Shown: positions 24,066 through 33,910, counted from the stretch's first letter. The stretch: 64,000 bases of DNA from Aestuariimicrobium soli (GCF_051192575.1 NZ_JBPJSQ010000004.1:69518-133517); one strand, 5' to 3'. The notes: generated by a model not told the origin, from the sequence alone. Made by a program: numbers and translations.

Positions 24066-25970
24066 TCAGCTGACCCGGTCGGCCAGAATCTGGTCGCGCA
24101 GCTCGCGCCGCTTGCGCTGCTCGTCGGGGTCGGGCACGGGCACCGCGGCCAGCAGGCGCTGGGTGTACTCGTGCTGCGGACGACGGACGATCTCGGCCGT
24201 CGGCCCCACCTCAACGAGATGCCCGTGGCGCATCACGGCGATGCGCTTGGAGAGCATCTCGACCACGGCGAGGTCGTGGCTGATGAACAGGCAGGCGAAG
24301 CCGTACTGCGCCTGCAGGTCCTGGAACAGCTTCAGCACGGTGGCCTGCACCGACACGTCGAGGGCCGAGGTCGGCTCGTCCGCGATCAGCAGCTTCGGCT
24401 GCAGCGCGAGCGCACGGGCGATGCCGATGCGCTGGCGCTGGCCACCCGACAGCTCGTGCGGGTAGCGGTTGCGCATGGCGCGGGGCAGCTGCACGCTGTC
24501 GAGCAGTGCTTCCACGCGCTTCGACAGCGCCTGGCCCTTCAGCCCCTCGTGCAGCAGCATCGGCTCGCCGATGGACTCACCCACGGGCAGACGCGGGTTC
24601 AGCGAGGAACCCGGGTCTTGGAAGACGATGCCGACCTCCTTGCGGAAGGGCGACAACTCCTTGTTGGTGGCCTTGGTGATGTCGCGACCGGCCACGGTGA
24701 GCTTGCCCTCGACGGCCGGCAGCAGGGCGACGGCGGCTCGTCCGATGGTGGTCTTGCCGGAGCCCGACTCGCCCACCAGACCGACGACCTCACCCGGGTC
24801 GACGCGCAGGTTGATGTGGTGCGCGGCCCGGAAGGCGGGCTGACGCCCCTGCTTCGGGTATTCGATCGCCACGTCCTCCATCAGCAGGGCGGGGGTCACG
24901 TCGGCCGGACCCTCGGTCAGCGGGATGGAGTTGTCACCCACCTTCACCAAGGTGCGCGTGGTCAGCTCGGACGCCTCGTGGGCCTCGATCGCCTCTTCGT
25001 TGATCGAGCCCAGGTGCGGCACCGACGCCAGCAGCTGCCGGGTGTAGGGGTGCTGCGGATCGCTGAAGATCTGCTTCGACGAGCCGTGCTCGACGACGGC
25101 GCCATCCTTCATCACGATGATGTTGTCGGCCATGTCGGCGACCACACCCATGTCGTGGGTGATCAGGATGATGCCGGCGTCGACCCGCTCGCGCAGGTCG
25201 CGCATCAGCTTCAGGATCTCGGCCTGCACCGTCACGTCGAGGGCGGTGGTGGGCTCGTCGGCGACCAGCAGCTTCGGCTCGCACGACAGCGCCTGGGCGA
25301 TCATGATGCGCTGACGCTGACCACCCGAGAGCTGGTGCGGGAAGTTGTCGTAGCGACGCTCCGGCTCGGGGATCTCGACCAGGCGCATCAGTTCCAGCGC
25401 CCGCTCCTTGGCCTGGGCCGGGCTCATCACGAAGTGCGCCCGCAGGGTCTCCGCGATCTGGAAGCCCACGGTGTACAGCGGGTTGAGCGCCGTCATCGGC
25501 TCCTGGAAGATCACCGCGATCTCGCGGCCGCGGATGCGGCGCAGCTTCTCGGGGGTGATGCCGATCAGCTCGGTGCCCCGCAGCTTCGCCGAGCCCGAGG
25601 CTCGTCCGTTGCGGGGGAGCAGACCCAACAGCGACATCGACGACTGAGTCTTGCCAGAACCGGACTCGCCCACGATCGCCAGCACCTCGCCGGCCTTCAG
25701 CTGGTAGTTGAGCCCCTTGGCGGCGGCGAACCAGTCGCCGTTCACCCAGAAGTTCACGCTCAGGTTGTTGACGTCGAGAATGACGTCGCCCTTCTTCACC
25801 GGGGCGGCGGCCGACCGGTCGCCGCGCGAGCGCTTGCTCGACGCCGCGGTGCCGCGGTCGTGCTCGCCGTGCGCCGAGTCGTCTGACGAGAACTCGTCCT
25901 TGGCGTGGCGGGGCTCCTCGGTCGCGGTGTCGTCGGCGATCGCTCCACCGTGCTTCACGTCGTCGTTCAC
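24066..25970 (-). CDS. Peptide ABC transporter ATPase, fused DppD-DppF type
   Basis: 634-residue protein with two complete ATPase domains. Domain 1 (about 60-330) has Walker A GESGSGKT, signature LSGGQRQRI and Walker B LLVADEPTTALD. Domain 2 (about 365-620) has GESGSGKT, LSGGQRQRI and LLIADEPTSALD. Both end with the Opp/Dpp-type HPYTRQLLASVP / HEYTQRLLAAVP segment. An acidic, probably disordered N-terminal tail of ~60 residues is unusual. It energises uptake through the two permeases upstream, with a 4-base overlap at the junction. Substrate class is di/oligopeptide by family, but relatives also carry oligosaccharides or nickel. Confidence 0.93.
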   Translation of the reverse strand: MNDDVKHGGAIADDTATEEPRHAKDEFSSDDSAHGEHDRGTAASSKRSRGDRSAAAPVKKGDVILDVNNLSVNFWVNGDWFAAAKGLNYQLKAGEVLAIVGESGSGKTQSSMSLLGLLPRNGRASGSAKLRGTELIGITPEKLRRIRGREIAVIFQEPMTALNPLYTVGFQIAETLRAHFVMSPAQAKERALELMRLVEIPEPERRYDNFPHQLSGGQRQRIMIAQALSCEPKLLVADEPTTALDVTVQAEILKLMRDLRERVDAGIILITHDMGVVADMADNIIVMKDGAVVEHGSSKQIFSDPQHPYTRQLLASVPHLGSINEEAIEAHEASELTTRTLVKVGDNSIPLTEGPADVTPALLMEDVAIEYPKQGRQPAFRAAHHINLRVDPGEVVGLVGESGSGKTTIGRAAVALLPAVEGKLTVAGRDITKATNKELSPFRKEVGIVFQDPGSSLNPRLPVGESIGEPMLLHEGLKGQALSKRVEALLDSVQLPRAMRNRYPHELSGGQRQRIGIARALALQPKLLIADEPTSALDVSVQATVLKLFQDLQAQYGFACLFISHDLAVVEMLSKRIAVMRHGHLVEVGPTAEIVRRPQHEYTQRLLAAVPVPDPDEQRKRRELRDQILADRVS

Positions 25971-27142
25971 TTCGACGCCTCCTTCGAGGTCTGTGCGGAG
26001 GCTGCCTTGGCGGCGGCCTTGTCCATCTGCCGCTGGCTGGGCACCTTCTTCGTCCGCGGGTCGAACGCGTCGCGCAGACCGTCACCGATGAAGTTGACAC
26101 TCAGCGCCACCAGCACGATGAACACACCGGGCCACCAGAACAGCCACGGGCGGGTGTCGAACGCGGTCTGGTTCTGGCTGATCAGCTGGCCGAGCGAGAC
26201 CGACGGGTAGCTGATGCCGAAGCCCAGGAACGACAGCGCGGTCTCGAGCACCACCGAGGCGGCCATCAGCAGCGAGACGTTCACGATGATGACGCCCATG
26301 GTGTTGGGCAGGATGTGCTTGGTGATGATGCGGAAGTCGCTCGCCCCGGCCACGCGGGCCGAGTCGACGAACTCGCGTTCACGCAGGCTCAGGAACTCCG
26401 AGCGGACGAGTCGCGCCAGGCCGGTCCACAGGATCAGGCCCAGGGCGATGGCCAGCTCGACGGGCATCCACCGGTCGAGCATGCCCTTGGTCTGGTCGGA
26501 CCAGCCCCACTTGGTGGGCAGCACGGTGATCAGGCGGCCCAGCACGGCGCCCAGCACGATGACCGGCAGGGTGATCACCAGGTCGGTGAGGCGCATCAGC
26601 ACGTTGTCGACCCAGCCGCGGTAGTAGCCGGCCAGTGCACCGATGGTGGTGCCCACGATCAGCACCACGACGCTCAGCACGACCATGACGATCAGCGAGG
26701 TCTGGATGCCCAGCATGACGTTGGCGAAGTTGTCGCGGCCGATGGTGTCCTGACCGAACGGGTACTGCCCGATCATGAACCCCTCGCCGCCCAGCCAACG
26801 GGGCAGGTGCAGGGTGGGGGCGCCGCCGTTCTGCGGCGTGTGCGGGTTCTGCGGGTCCTGTTCCCACCACAGGCCGGGGATCGGCCCGATGCCCATGGTG
26901 ATCAGGCTGAGCAGCGCGATCAGGGCGATGGTGATCATGCCGAACAGGGCGCCAGCGTGCCGGATGAACCGGCGGAACACGATGGTGCCCTGCGAGAGGC
27001 CGGCGACCTCCTGGGACTCGCCGACACCCTCGCCGCGGCCGTGGGCCTCGTCGAAGGATTCGGTCTCGGACACCGTGCCGGCGCTGAGCCCGCCTTGGGC
27101 GCGCTCGTTCTCGAGGTCGTCGAGGTTGGGATTGTTCGTCAT
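25967..27142 (-). CDS. Peptide ABC transporter permease (DppC/OppC type)
   Basis: 391-residue membrane permease. An acidic N-terminal extension (NPNLDDLENERAQGG...) of ~55 residues precedes TM1. The periplasmic loop contains FMIGQYPFGQDTIGRDNFAN, matching the FGTDxxGRD motif of OppC. The EAA loop reads FVDSARVAGASDFRIITKHI. The C-terminus is extended, Lys/Ala-rich (about 30 residues). Overlaps both neighbours by 4 bases, implying tight coupling. Confidence 0.93.
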   Translation of the reverse strand: MTNNPNLDDLENERAQGGLSAGTVSETESFDEAHGRGEGVGESQEVAGLSQGTIVFRRFIRHAGALFGMITIALIALLSLITMGIGPIPGLWWEQDPQNPHTPQNGGAPTLHLPRWLGGEGFMIGQYPFGQDTIGRDNFANVMLGIQTSLIVMVVLSVVVLIVGTTIGALAGYYRGWVDNVLMRLTDLVITLPVIVLGAVLGRLITVLPTKWGWSDQTKGMLDRWMPVELAIALGLILWTGLARLVRSEFLSLREREFVDSARVAGASDFRIITKHILPNTMGVIIVNVSLLMAASVVLETALSFLGFGISYPSVSLGQLISQNQTAFDTRPWLFWWPGVFIVLVALSVNFIGDGLRDAFDPRTKKVPSQRQMDKAAAKAASAQTSKEASK

Positions 27143-28659
27143 GCGTTCACCCGGATTCGTGGGTCGAGAAGGGCGTAGAGCAGGTCGGCCAGCAGGTTCG
27201 CGACCATCGCCAGGCCACCGGTGATCATCACGTAGATCATCACGGGATCGGCCTCGGAGCCGCGCAGGCCGTCGATGAACATGCGACCCATGCCGCGCCA
27301 GCCGAAGATGGTCTCGGTGATCACCGCGCCACCGATCATGGCGATGAAGTCGGGCGGCACGATCGAGGCCAGCGGCATCAGCGCGTTGCGCAGGGCGTGG
27401 CGCACGATGACGACGCGCTCGGGAAGGCCCTTCGACCGGGCGGTGCGAATGTAGTCCTGACCGAGCACCTCGAGCATGGCGCCGCGCTCGTAGCGCACGT
27501 AGCCGGCGAACGAGATCATCACCAGGGCGATGGTGGGCAGCACCAGGTGGGTGATCTTGTCGATCGACATGATCCAGTAGTCACCGGTGAGGTTGGGGGT
27601 GCTGGTGTTCATCGTCGGGATCGGACGACCGCCGAGCTTGCTGAAGTACACCGGGTAGTTCCACATCAGCTGGTCGATCCAGACGGCGACCGACATGATC
27701 AGGGCGACCAGCATGCCGCCGCGCACCGAGACACCGCGGTCGGGGCCACCCCACAGGAAGCCGATCGCGGCACCGATGACCAGGGCGATCAGCAGCAGCA
27801 CCCAGAGGATGCCGTCGTTGATCTCGAACTGGTCGAAGAACTGGCGCAGGCCCAGGTAGGTGACCACACCGACGACAGCCGTCGTCAGGGCCGAGTAGAG
27901 GGCGCGACGGTTGTGCATGCCGGCGAACAGGGCGGTGAACCCGAAGGCCGCGGCCAGGCCGATGATGGCGATGCCGAGGGGGCCGAGCTGGGGCTCGTTG
28001 ATCCAGTTGGTGCCCATGATCAGCAGTAGCGCGGCGAGGGCGGCGGCGAAGCCGATCGCGAAGGTGATCAGCTTGCGGCGCGTGTTGCCGCCCAGCACGC
28101 CGGCCCAGAACAGGCCGGACAGCACGGACAGCCCGATCGCCAGTGGCCACATGATGTGAGGTTTCGCGAGGTAGTCGTTCAGTCCGATGGCCAGGAACTG
28201 CTTCAGCAGCACGGCCACCCAGAAGACGGGCAGCGAGTAGAGCACGAACGAGACGAACGTGATCGCGTAGTCAAAGCTGGTGTACTGGCGCAGTGCCGAG
28301 ATCACGCCGATGGTGACGCCGATCAGCAGCGCGAGCACGGTGGCGGCGAAGACCAGCTGCACCGACGTCTTCACGGCTCCGGGAAGGATGTCCTTCACGT
28401 GCTGCTGGGTGCGCCAGGCCATGCCGAAGTCGCCCTGGACGACGTTGTACAGCCAGCTCGCGTAGCGCCGGTACCAGGGCCAGTCCAGGTGCAGGGCGCG
28501 AATGCGGCCGTTGATGAGGTCCTGCTTGTTCAGTGCGGTCGAGATGCGCAGGTCGTCCAGGGGATCCATGGCGATGCTGAGCAGCCCGTACATCATCACT
28601 GACAAGACCAACAGCAGCCCGAGCGCCGTCAGCAGGCGTCGAGCGAGGAATCGAATCAT
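27139..28659 (-). CDS. Peptide ABC transporter permease (DppB/OppB type) with large membrane insertion
   Basis: 506 residues, against about 310-340 for ordinary DppB/OppB. N-terminal (MIRFLARRLLTALGLLLVLS, DWPWYRRYASWLYNVVQGDFG) and C-terminal parts (EEA-like YIRTARSKGLPERVVIVRHA; IGGAVITETIFGWRGMGRMF) are standard. Between about residues 165 and 345 lies an inserted region with several additional hydrophobic helices (MWPLAIGLSVLSGLFWAGVL; LITFAIGFAAALAALLLIMG; IAIIGLAAAFGFTALFAGM; ILWVLLLIALVIGAAIGFLW). It falls in the central loop between the family's TM helices. Function of the insertion unknown. Forms the channel with the DppC-type permease, overlapping it by 4 bases. Confidence 0.9.
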   Translation of the reverse strand: MIRFLARRLLTALGLLLVLSVMMYGLLSIAMDPLDDLRISTALNKQDLINGRIRALHLDWPWYRRYASWLYNVVQGDFGMAWRTQQHVKDILPGAVKTSVQLVFAATVLALLIGVTIGVISALRQYTSFDYAITFVSFVLYSLPVFWVAVLLKQFLAIGLNDYLAKPHIMWPLAIGLSVLSGLFWAGVLGGNTRRKLITFAIGFAAALAALLLIMGTNWINEPQLGPLGIAIIGLAAAFGFTALFAGMHNRRALYSALTTAVVGVVTYLGLRQFFDQFEINDGILWVLLLIALVIGAAIGFLWGGPDRGVSVRGGMLVALIMSVAVWIDQLMWNYPVYFSKLGGRPIPTMNTSTPNLTGDYWIMSIDKITHLVLPTIALVMISFAGYVRYERGAMLEVLGQDYIRTARSKGLPERVVIVRHALRNALMPLASIVPPDFIAMIGGAVITETIFGWRGMGRMFIDGLRGSEADPVMIYVMITGGLAMVANLLADLLYALLDPRIRVNA

Positions 28660-28961
28660 CGGTGAGCGGTCCTTTGTGTCGCGGACGCCCCGAGGTCATC
28701 CACCGGGCAGCCTGAGGCATGCCCACCAGATGGACAGGGCGTGTGAGCGACCCCACACCATGGCAGGCGTATCCGTCAAGCCGAGTCGCGAGTGCCACCC
28801 GGGGGTCCGGGTCGGCTCGCGGCGGGTGACGGGCCCTCGTCCGCGGGTGGTGGGGTCAACTGCACTGTGGCAGGGAAGTGTTTCAGGAACATGACAGCGG
28901 GGCGCCCCAGGGGAGCGCCCCGCTGCCGTGGCATGTCAGAGGTGGGTCAGGCCCAGCTCAA
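28660..28961 (-). promoter_or_regulatory. Intergenic region between binding-protein and permease genes, with hairpin
   Basis: 302 bases without a gene. The hairpin AGCGGGGCGC (28896-28905) / GCGCCCCGCT (28915-28924) lies just downstream of the binding-protein stop. It may act as a terminator, or as a partial terminator that keeps permease expression below that of the binding protein. A small inverted repeat GTGTGAGCGACCCCACAC lies at about 28740-28757. Nothing else recognisable. Confidence 0.55.
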
Positions 28962-30833
28962 TCAGCCGACCAGCTCCCACTCCCAGATGTTCCAGAAGTA
29001 GTAGGGAACGAAGGCCATCTGCGACACGTTCTTGACCTTGGTCTTGTCGTACGCATCGATGCCGGGGTGCTGGAAGAGGACGGTGCCGAAGGCGTCGTCC
29101 ACGAGCTGCTTCTCGATCTTGATGTTCAGCTCGTCCTGCTTCGCCTTGTCGGTCATCTTGTTCATCTCGGCGTACATCGTGCCGACCGACGCGTTGTCAT
29201 AGTTGCCGTAGTTGTTCTGACCCTTGGGGACGAAGTTGGCGGCAGCTCCGGTGACGGCGTCGTTGTTCGAGGCCCAGGCGAAGAGCGAGGCATCGTAGGT
29301 GTTGGGCTGGTCGAGCTTGTTCGACCAGTCGTCGTCACCAGCGTTGATGACCTCGATGCCGGCCTGCTTCGCCGAAGCGGCGATCAGGGCGTACTCCTGC
29401 TGACGGCGGGGGTTCGACTTGGCGTACATCAGGCGAACCTTGACGTTCGAGGCACCGGCCTCGGTCAGCAGCGACTTGGCCTTCTCGATGTCGACCTTGC
29501 CGTAGGCCGCGGCGAGCCCGTTGCCGGCGACGGTGGCGTCGTAGGCCTCGGTGCCGGGGGTCACGTTGAACGAGTCACGCGTGGTGGCCTCGGGGTTCAG
29601 CGGCTTGATCAGGGTGTCGACGATCTGCTGACGCGGGATGGTCAGCAGGAACGCCTGGCGAACCTTCTTGGCCTTCTCGGCGTCGCCGCCGTACTTGGCC
29701 GGGTCGAAGGGGCCACCGTTCTTCATCTGCAGGTCGACGTGCTCGTAGGTGGCGGTCTCACCCTGCAGCACCTCGATCTTGTCGTTGCCCTGCAGCGACT
29801 TCAGCAGGTCGGCGGTCGCCTGCGGCTCGATGACAGCGACCTCACCGTTCTTGAGGGCCTGCGCCGAAGCGGTCGGATCCTCGTTGTAGACGACGGTGAT
29901 GTCCTTGATCTTCGGCTTGCGGTTGCCCTTGTACTCCGGGTTCGCGGTCATGGTGAGGGACTGCTTGTCCTTCATGTCCTTGATCACGTAGGGGCCGTTG
30001 GTGACCAGCAGGTCCTTGTCGGTGGGCATCGCCGTGAAGTTGTAGGCGGTGTTCCACATGTCGGCGATCTTGGCCAGGGCGGTCTTGTCCTTGTCCTGGA
30101 ACGCCTTGGTGACCGCGTCACAGCCGGCCTGGTCGTCGGCAGCGCCGAGGGCCTTCTTGCCGATGATGTGGGCGGGGATGCCGGCGGCGTTCGAGAACAG
30201 CGCGTACTCCCAGTCGCCGTAGACCGACGAGTACTTGTAGGTGACCGACTTGCCGTCATCACCGATCTCGGGGAAGTCCTTCACGAGCTTCCAGGCCTCG
30301 GACGAAGCGTCGAAGTAGACGCCGCCCTTCTGGTCGACCTTGCCGGTGTCGGGGTTCGACTCGCCCTCGGAGGTGTTGAAGAGGGTGGAGTTCGCGCCGT
30401 AGGCGAGGATCAGGTCACAGGCCTGAACCGGGACGCCGTCCGACCAGGTGGCGGTGTCCTTCAGGGTCTCCTTGACCGTGAGGGGGGAGTCGCTGGTCTT
30501 CTCGTAGGTGGCGAACGAGTCGTCCTTCACCTTGGCGAGGTCCTTGTCGTAGTACCAAGCGGCCGAGCCGGTCGAGTAGGTGATCAGCGAGTTGGTCACG
30601 TTGTTGCCGAAGCCGGTCGACGAGTTCAGCGAGTAGAAGTACTGGTTCCACAGCACGGTCAGCGCGCCGGTGGCCTCGCCGCCGGTGCCGGTGCTGCCCG
30701 AAGCAGTGGTGCTGGACGTGGCCGACGCGCCCGTGCTCGGGTCGTTCGTCTTCCGTTCCGGGGCGGAGCAGGCGCTTGCCGTGAGCGCAGCGGCACACAG
30801 CAGGGCGGCGGCTCCGATGAGCTTCTTGCTCAA
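28962..30833 (-). CDS. Peptide ABC transporter substrate-binding lipoprotein (family 5)
   Basis: 623 residues from a TTG start at 30833: GGAGGAACC precedes TTG, and translation gives a good lipoprotein signal (SKKLIGAAALLCAAALTASAC, Cys 22), whereas longer readings add an implausible N-terminus. A Ser/Thr/Gly linker precedes an SBP_bac_5 fold (KETLKDTATWSDGVPVQACD; RKVRQAFLLTIPRQQIVDTL-like segment). It captures peptides or similar solutes at the cell surface for the downstream permeases. The TTG start may limit translation. Highly Lys/Asp-rich mature region, as usual for secreted actinobacterial binding proteins. Confidence 0.9.
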   Translation of the reverse strand: MSKKLIGAAALLCAAALTASACSAPERKTNDPSTGASATSSTTASGSTGTGGEATGALTVLWNQYFYSLNSSTGFGNNVTNSLITYSTGSAAWYYDKDLAKVKDDSFATYEKTSDSPLTVKETLKDTATWSDGVPVQACDLILAYGANSTLFNTSEGESNPDTGKVDQKGGVYFDASSEAWKLVKDFPEIGDDGKSVTYKYSSVYGDWEYALFSNAAGIPAHIIGKKALGAADDQAGCDAVTKAFQDKDKTALAKIADMWNTAYNFTAMPTDKDLLVTNGPYVIKDMKDKQSLTMTANPEYKGNRKPKIKDITVVYNEDPTASAQALKNGEVAVIEPQATADLLKSLQGNDKIEVLQGETATYEHVDLQMKNGGPFDPAKYGGDAEKAKKVRQAFLLTIPRQQIVDTLIKPLNPEATTRDSFNVTPGTEAYDATVAGNGLAAAYGKVDIEKAKSLLTEAGASNVKVRLMYAKSNPRRQQEYALIAASAKQAGIEVINAGDDDWSNKLDQPNTYDASLFAWASNNDAVTGAAANFVPKGQNNYGNYDNASVGTMYAEMNKMTDKAKQDELNIKIEKQLVDDAFGTVLFQHPGIDAYDKTKVKNVSQMAFVPYYFWNIWEWELVG

Positions 30834-31181
30834 GGTTCCTCCAAGGGTGAGGCCGTGGATCGGCGCCGTGCGCAGGCAGGGCAGTCGTCCAAGGTCGTTG
30901 TTGGTGACAGTGAAGCTAGTAGCCAAAGCGGTCGAACGGCACCCCCGGGCCGCCTCGGACGAGGGATCGTTACCCAGTTGCAACAGAAGGTGAATGGCCG
31001 GTCACGGCGAGGGGCTGGGCGGTGGCGATGTGGGGAATGGCCGGGGTGAAGGTATGCTGCCAAGGCGTTGCTCCATGCGCGGAATCGTCGCGCGCCCAGG
31101 TCATCCGGTCTGGTGCCCGATCCCGCGCGGAGCAGTCACACGATCTAGACCAGCAGACCCCAACGAGTGGAGTGGGCCCGG
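30834..31181. promoter_or_regulatory. Divergent intergenic region upstream of secY and the binding-protein gene
   Basis: 348 bases without a gene. A -10 box TATGCT at 31053-31058 probably drives secY-adk-map, giving a leader of about 115 nt with a CGCGCG-rich stretch. Towards the minus-strand gene only AT-richer sequence (about 30905-30925, CTAGTAGCC) is visible as a promoter candidate. The minus-strand ribosome site is GGAGGA, just upstream of TTG 30833. Confidence 0.5.
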
Positions 31182-32489
31182 ATGCTTTCCGCCTTCGTCA
31201 ACGCGTTCAGGACGGCGGATCTTCGCAAGAGGATCCTGTTCAGCCTGTTCATCCTGGCCATCTTCCGACTCGGTTCGGTGGTGCCGGTGCCGAACGTCAA
31301 CATGACGCGCATCGACGAGTGCCGCCAGTTGGCCGAGACCGGCGCCCAGGCTGGCCTGTACTCGCTGATCAACCTGTTCTCGGGTGGCGCGCTGCTGCGC
31401 CTGGCCGTCTTCGCGCTCGGGATCATGCCCTACATCACGGCGTCGATCATCCTGCAGCTGCTCACCGTGGTGGTGCCGCGGCTCGAGGCCCTGAAGAAGG
31501 AGGGCGCATCGGGTCAGCAGACCATCACCCAGTACACGCGCTACCTGACGCTGGTGCTGGCCGTGCTCAACGCGACCGCGTTCGTCACCATGGCCGTCTC
31601 GGGTCAGCTGCTGCCGGGTTGTGACGGCATCGTCTACGACCAGGGCATCTTCCCCGTGGTGGTGATGGTGCTGACCATGACCGCCGGCACCGGCCTGATC
31701 ATGTGGATGGGCGAGCTGATCACCGAGCGCGGCATCGGCAACGGCATGTCGGTGATGATCTTCACTCAGATCGCCGCCGCCTTCCCGACCTCGATCTGGG
31801 GCGTCAAGAACCTGCGCCCGGGCGCCCAGGGCTGGCTGATGTTCGCCGCCGTCATCGCCGTCGCGCTGATCGTCATGCTGGCGGTCATCTTCGTGGAGCA
31901 GTCGCAGCGACGCATTCCCGTGCAGTACGCCAAGCGCATGGTCGGACGACGGCTGGTCGGTGGCACCTCGACCTACATCCCGCTCAAGGTCAACCAGTCG
32001 GGCGTCATCCCGGTGATCTTCGCCTCGTCGGTGCTGTACCTGCCGGTGCTGTACTCGACCTTCCGCCCCGAGCGACCCGAGTCGCAGTGGATCGCGGCCA
32101 ACTTCGTCCGCGGTGACCACTGGCTCTACAACCTGATCTTCTTCGTGCTGATCATCGCGTTCTGCTACTTCTACGTCTCGATCACGTTCAACCCCGTCGA
32201 GATCTCCGACAACATGAAGAAGTACGGCGGCTTCATCCCCGGCATCCGCGCGGGCAAGCCGACCGAGGACTACCTGGCGTTCGTCCTGTCGCGACTGACC
32301 GCCCCCGGATCGCTGTACCTGGCGGTCATCTCGCTGATCCCGACGCTGGCTTTCGTGCTGATGAAGGCCACCCAGTCGATGCCGTTCGGCGGCACCAGCA
32401 TTCTGATCATCGTCGGCGTCGCCCTCGACACGGTGAAGCAGATCGAGAGCAAGCTGCAACAGCACAACTACGAAGGATTCCTCAAGTGA
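31182..32489 (+). CDS. secY: Protein translocase subunit SecY
   Basis: Central channel of the Sec translocon (435 residues, 10 TM helices). I choose ATG 31182 (MLSAFVNAFRTADLRKRILF), which matches actinobacterial SecY starts; an ATG 15 bases upstream is possible. Signatures include SVVPVPNVN, LFSGGALLRLAVFALGIMPYI and GTSTYIPLKVNQSGVIPVIF. Its position after rplO would be normal, but here about 15 kb of other genes intervene, and secY has its own promoter. The stop overlaps the GTG of adk (GTGA). Confidence 0.98.
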   Translation: MLSAFVNAFRTADLRKRILFSLFILAIFRLGSVVPVPNVNMTRIDECRQLAETGAQAGLYSLINLFSGGALLRLAVFALGIMPYITASIILQLLTVVVPRLEALKKEGASGQQTITQYTRYLTLVLAVLNATAFVTMAVSGQLLPGCDGIVYDQGIFPVVVMVLTMTAGTGLIMWMGELITERGIGNGMSVMIFTQIAAAFPTSIWGVKNLRPGAQGWLMFAAVIAVALIVMLAVIFVEQSQRRIPVQYAKRMVGRRLVGGTSTYIPLKVNQSGVIPVIFASSVLYLPVLYSTFRPERPESQWIAANFVRGDHWLYNLIFFVLIIAFCYFYVSITFNPVEISDNMKKYGGFIPGIRAGKPTEDYLAFVLSRLTAPGSLYLAVISLIPTLAFVLMKATQSMPFGGTSILIIVGVALDTVKQIESKLQQHNYEGFLK

Positions 32490-33061
32490 GACTGCTGATC
32501 GTGGGCGCCCCCGGCGCCGGCAAGGGCACCCAGGCCACCCGCATCGCCGAGCACGTGGGCGTGCCCGCGATCTCGACCGGCGCGATCTTCCGCGGCGAGA
32601 TGGCCTCGGGTTCGGAGCTCGGGCTGAAGGTCAAGCAGATCATGGACTCCGGCGAGCTGGTCTCGGACGAGATCACCGACGCCATCGTCGCCAACCGCCT
32701 CAAGGCCGACGACGTCGCCAAGGGCTGGCTACTCGATGGCTACCCGCGCAAGCTCTCGCAGGTCGAGGCGCTCGACGGCATGCTGGCCGAGGGTGACGAC
32801 CTGCTCGACGCCGTGATCTCGCTCGTGGTCGACCCCGAGGAGTTGATCTCGCGTCTGCTCGACCGGGCGCAGACCGACGGACGCTCCGACGACAACGAGG
32901 AGACCATCCGCACGCGCATGCAGGTCTACACCGAGCAGACCGAGCCGTTGCTGGCGGTCTACCGCGAGCGCGGGCTGCTCGAGGAGATCGACGGCATGGG
33001 CAGCGTCGACGAGGTCTCGGCGCGCATCTTCCGCGTGCTCGACGAGCTGGCCGGCGCCTGA
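32486..33061 (+). CDS. adk: Adenylate kinase
   Basis: Converts ATP + AMP to 2 ADP. 191 residues from GTG 32486 (MRLLIVGAPGAGKGTQATRI); P-loop at residues ~7-15. The AMP-binding segment is ISTGAIFRGEMASGSELG and the NMP/core motif is GWLLDGYPRKLSQVEALD, with Asp-Gly-Tyr-Pro-Arg as expected. The LID is short (QTDGRSDDNEETIRTRMQVY) and lacks zinc Cys residues, the usual actinobacterial form. Overlaps secY; map follows 3 bases later. Confidence 0.97.
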   Translation: MRLLIVGAPGAGKGTQATRIAEHVGVPAISTGAIFRGEMASGSELGLKVKQIMDSGELVSDEITDAIVANRLKADDVAKGWLLDGYPRKLSQVEALDGMLAEGDDLLDAVISLVVDPEELISRLLDRAQTDGRSDDNEETIRTRMQVYTEQTEPLLAVYRERGLLEEIDGMGSVDEVSARIFRVLDELAGA

Positions 33062-33064
33062 GCC

Positions 33065-33910
33065 ATGGTCTTCCGGCGCCCCGTCTTCGAACGCAAGACC
33101 CCCGAGCAGCTGAAGCTGATGCGGCGGGCCGGGCTGGTCGTCGACGAGGTGCTGCGCACCCTGGCCGTCGAGGCGAAGGCGGGCGTGACCACGGGCTCGC
33201 TCGACGCGATCGCCCGCGAGATCCTGGCCGCGCGCGGCGCGCGCTCGAACTTTCTCGGTTACGGGGCCGACTGGGGCATTCAGCCGTTCCCGGGAGTGGC
33301 CTGCATCTCGGTCAACGAGGAGGTCGTGCACGGCATCCCTGGTGAGCGGGTGCTCACCGACGGCGACATCGTCTCGTGTGACTTCGGGGCGATCATCGAG
33401 GGCTGGCACGGCGATGCGGCGCGCACCTTCCTGATCGGCGAGGTGGCCCCCGAGGTCGCCGAACTGTCGCGGGTGACCGAGGAGGCCATGTGGGCCGGCA
33501 TCGGTGCCACCCGGGTGGGCGCCAGGATCGGTGACGTCTCGGCCGCGGTCGAGGCCTCGACCTCGTCGCACCCGCGCGACTACGGCATTCTGCGCGACAT
33601 CACCGGCCACGGCATCGGGTCACAGATGCACATGTACCCCGACGTTCCCAACCACGGACGAGCCGGCCGCGGCCCCGTGCTGGCCGAGGGGCATGCCATC
33701 TGCATCGAGCCGATGGTCACGCTCGGCGGCGGCGACTGGACCGAGCTCGACGACGACTGGACGATCGTCACCTGCGACTCGTCGTGGGCGTCGCACTGGG
33801 AGAACACGGTGGCCCCGACGGCGGGCGGCGTGTGGGTGCTGACCCTCGAGGACGGCGGCGAGGCCGAACTCACCAAGCGCGGGATTCCCTTCGGGCCGCT
33901 GGCCGACTGA
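33065..33910 (+). CDS. map: Methionine aminopeptidase, type I
   Basis: Removes the initiator Met from nascent proteins (281 residues). Metal ligands are visible in order: Asp in SCDFGAIIEG, Asp in WHGDAARTF, His in ITGHGIGSQMHMYPDVPN, Glu in CIEPMVTLG and Glu in ASHWENTVA. The substrate-pocket segment NEEVVHGIPGERVLTDGDI is also typical. Third gene of secY-adk-map. No N-terminal SH3-binding zinc extension, so this is the short class. infA, the usual next gene, lies 9.4 kb downstream. Confidence 0.97.
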   Translation: MVFRRPVFERKTPEQLKLMRRAGLVVDEVLRTLAVEAKAGVTTGSLDAIAREILAARGARSNFLGYGADWGIQPFPGVACISVNEEVVHGIPGERVLTDGDIVSCDFGAIIEGWHGDAARTFLIGEVAPEVAELSRVTEEAMWAGIGATRVGARIGDVSAAVEASTSSHPRDYGILRDITGHGIGSQMHMYPDVPNHGRAGRGPVLAEGHAICIEPMVTLGGGDWTELDDDWTIVTCDSSWASHWENTVAPTAGGVWVLTLEDGGEAELTKRGIPFGPLAD

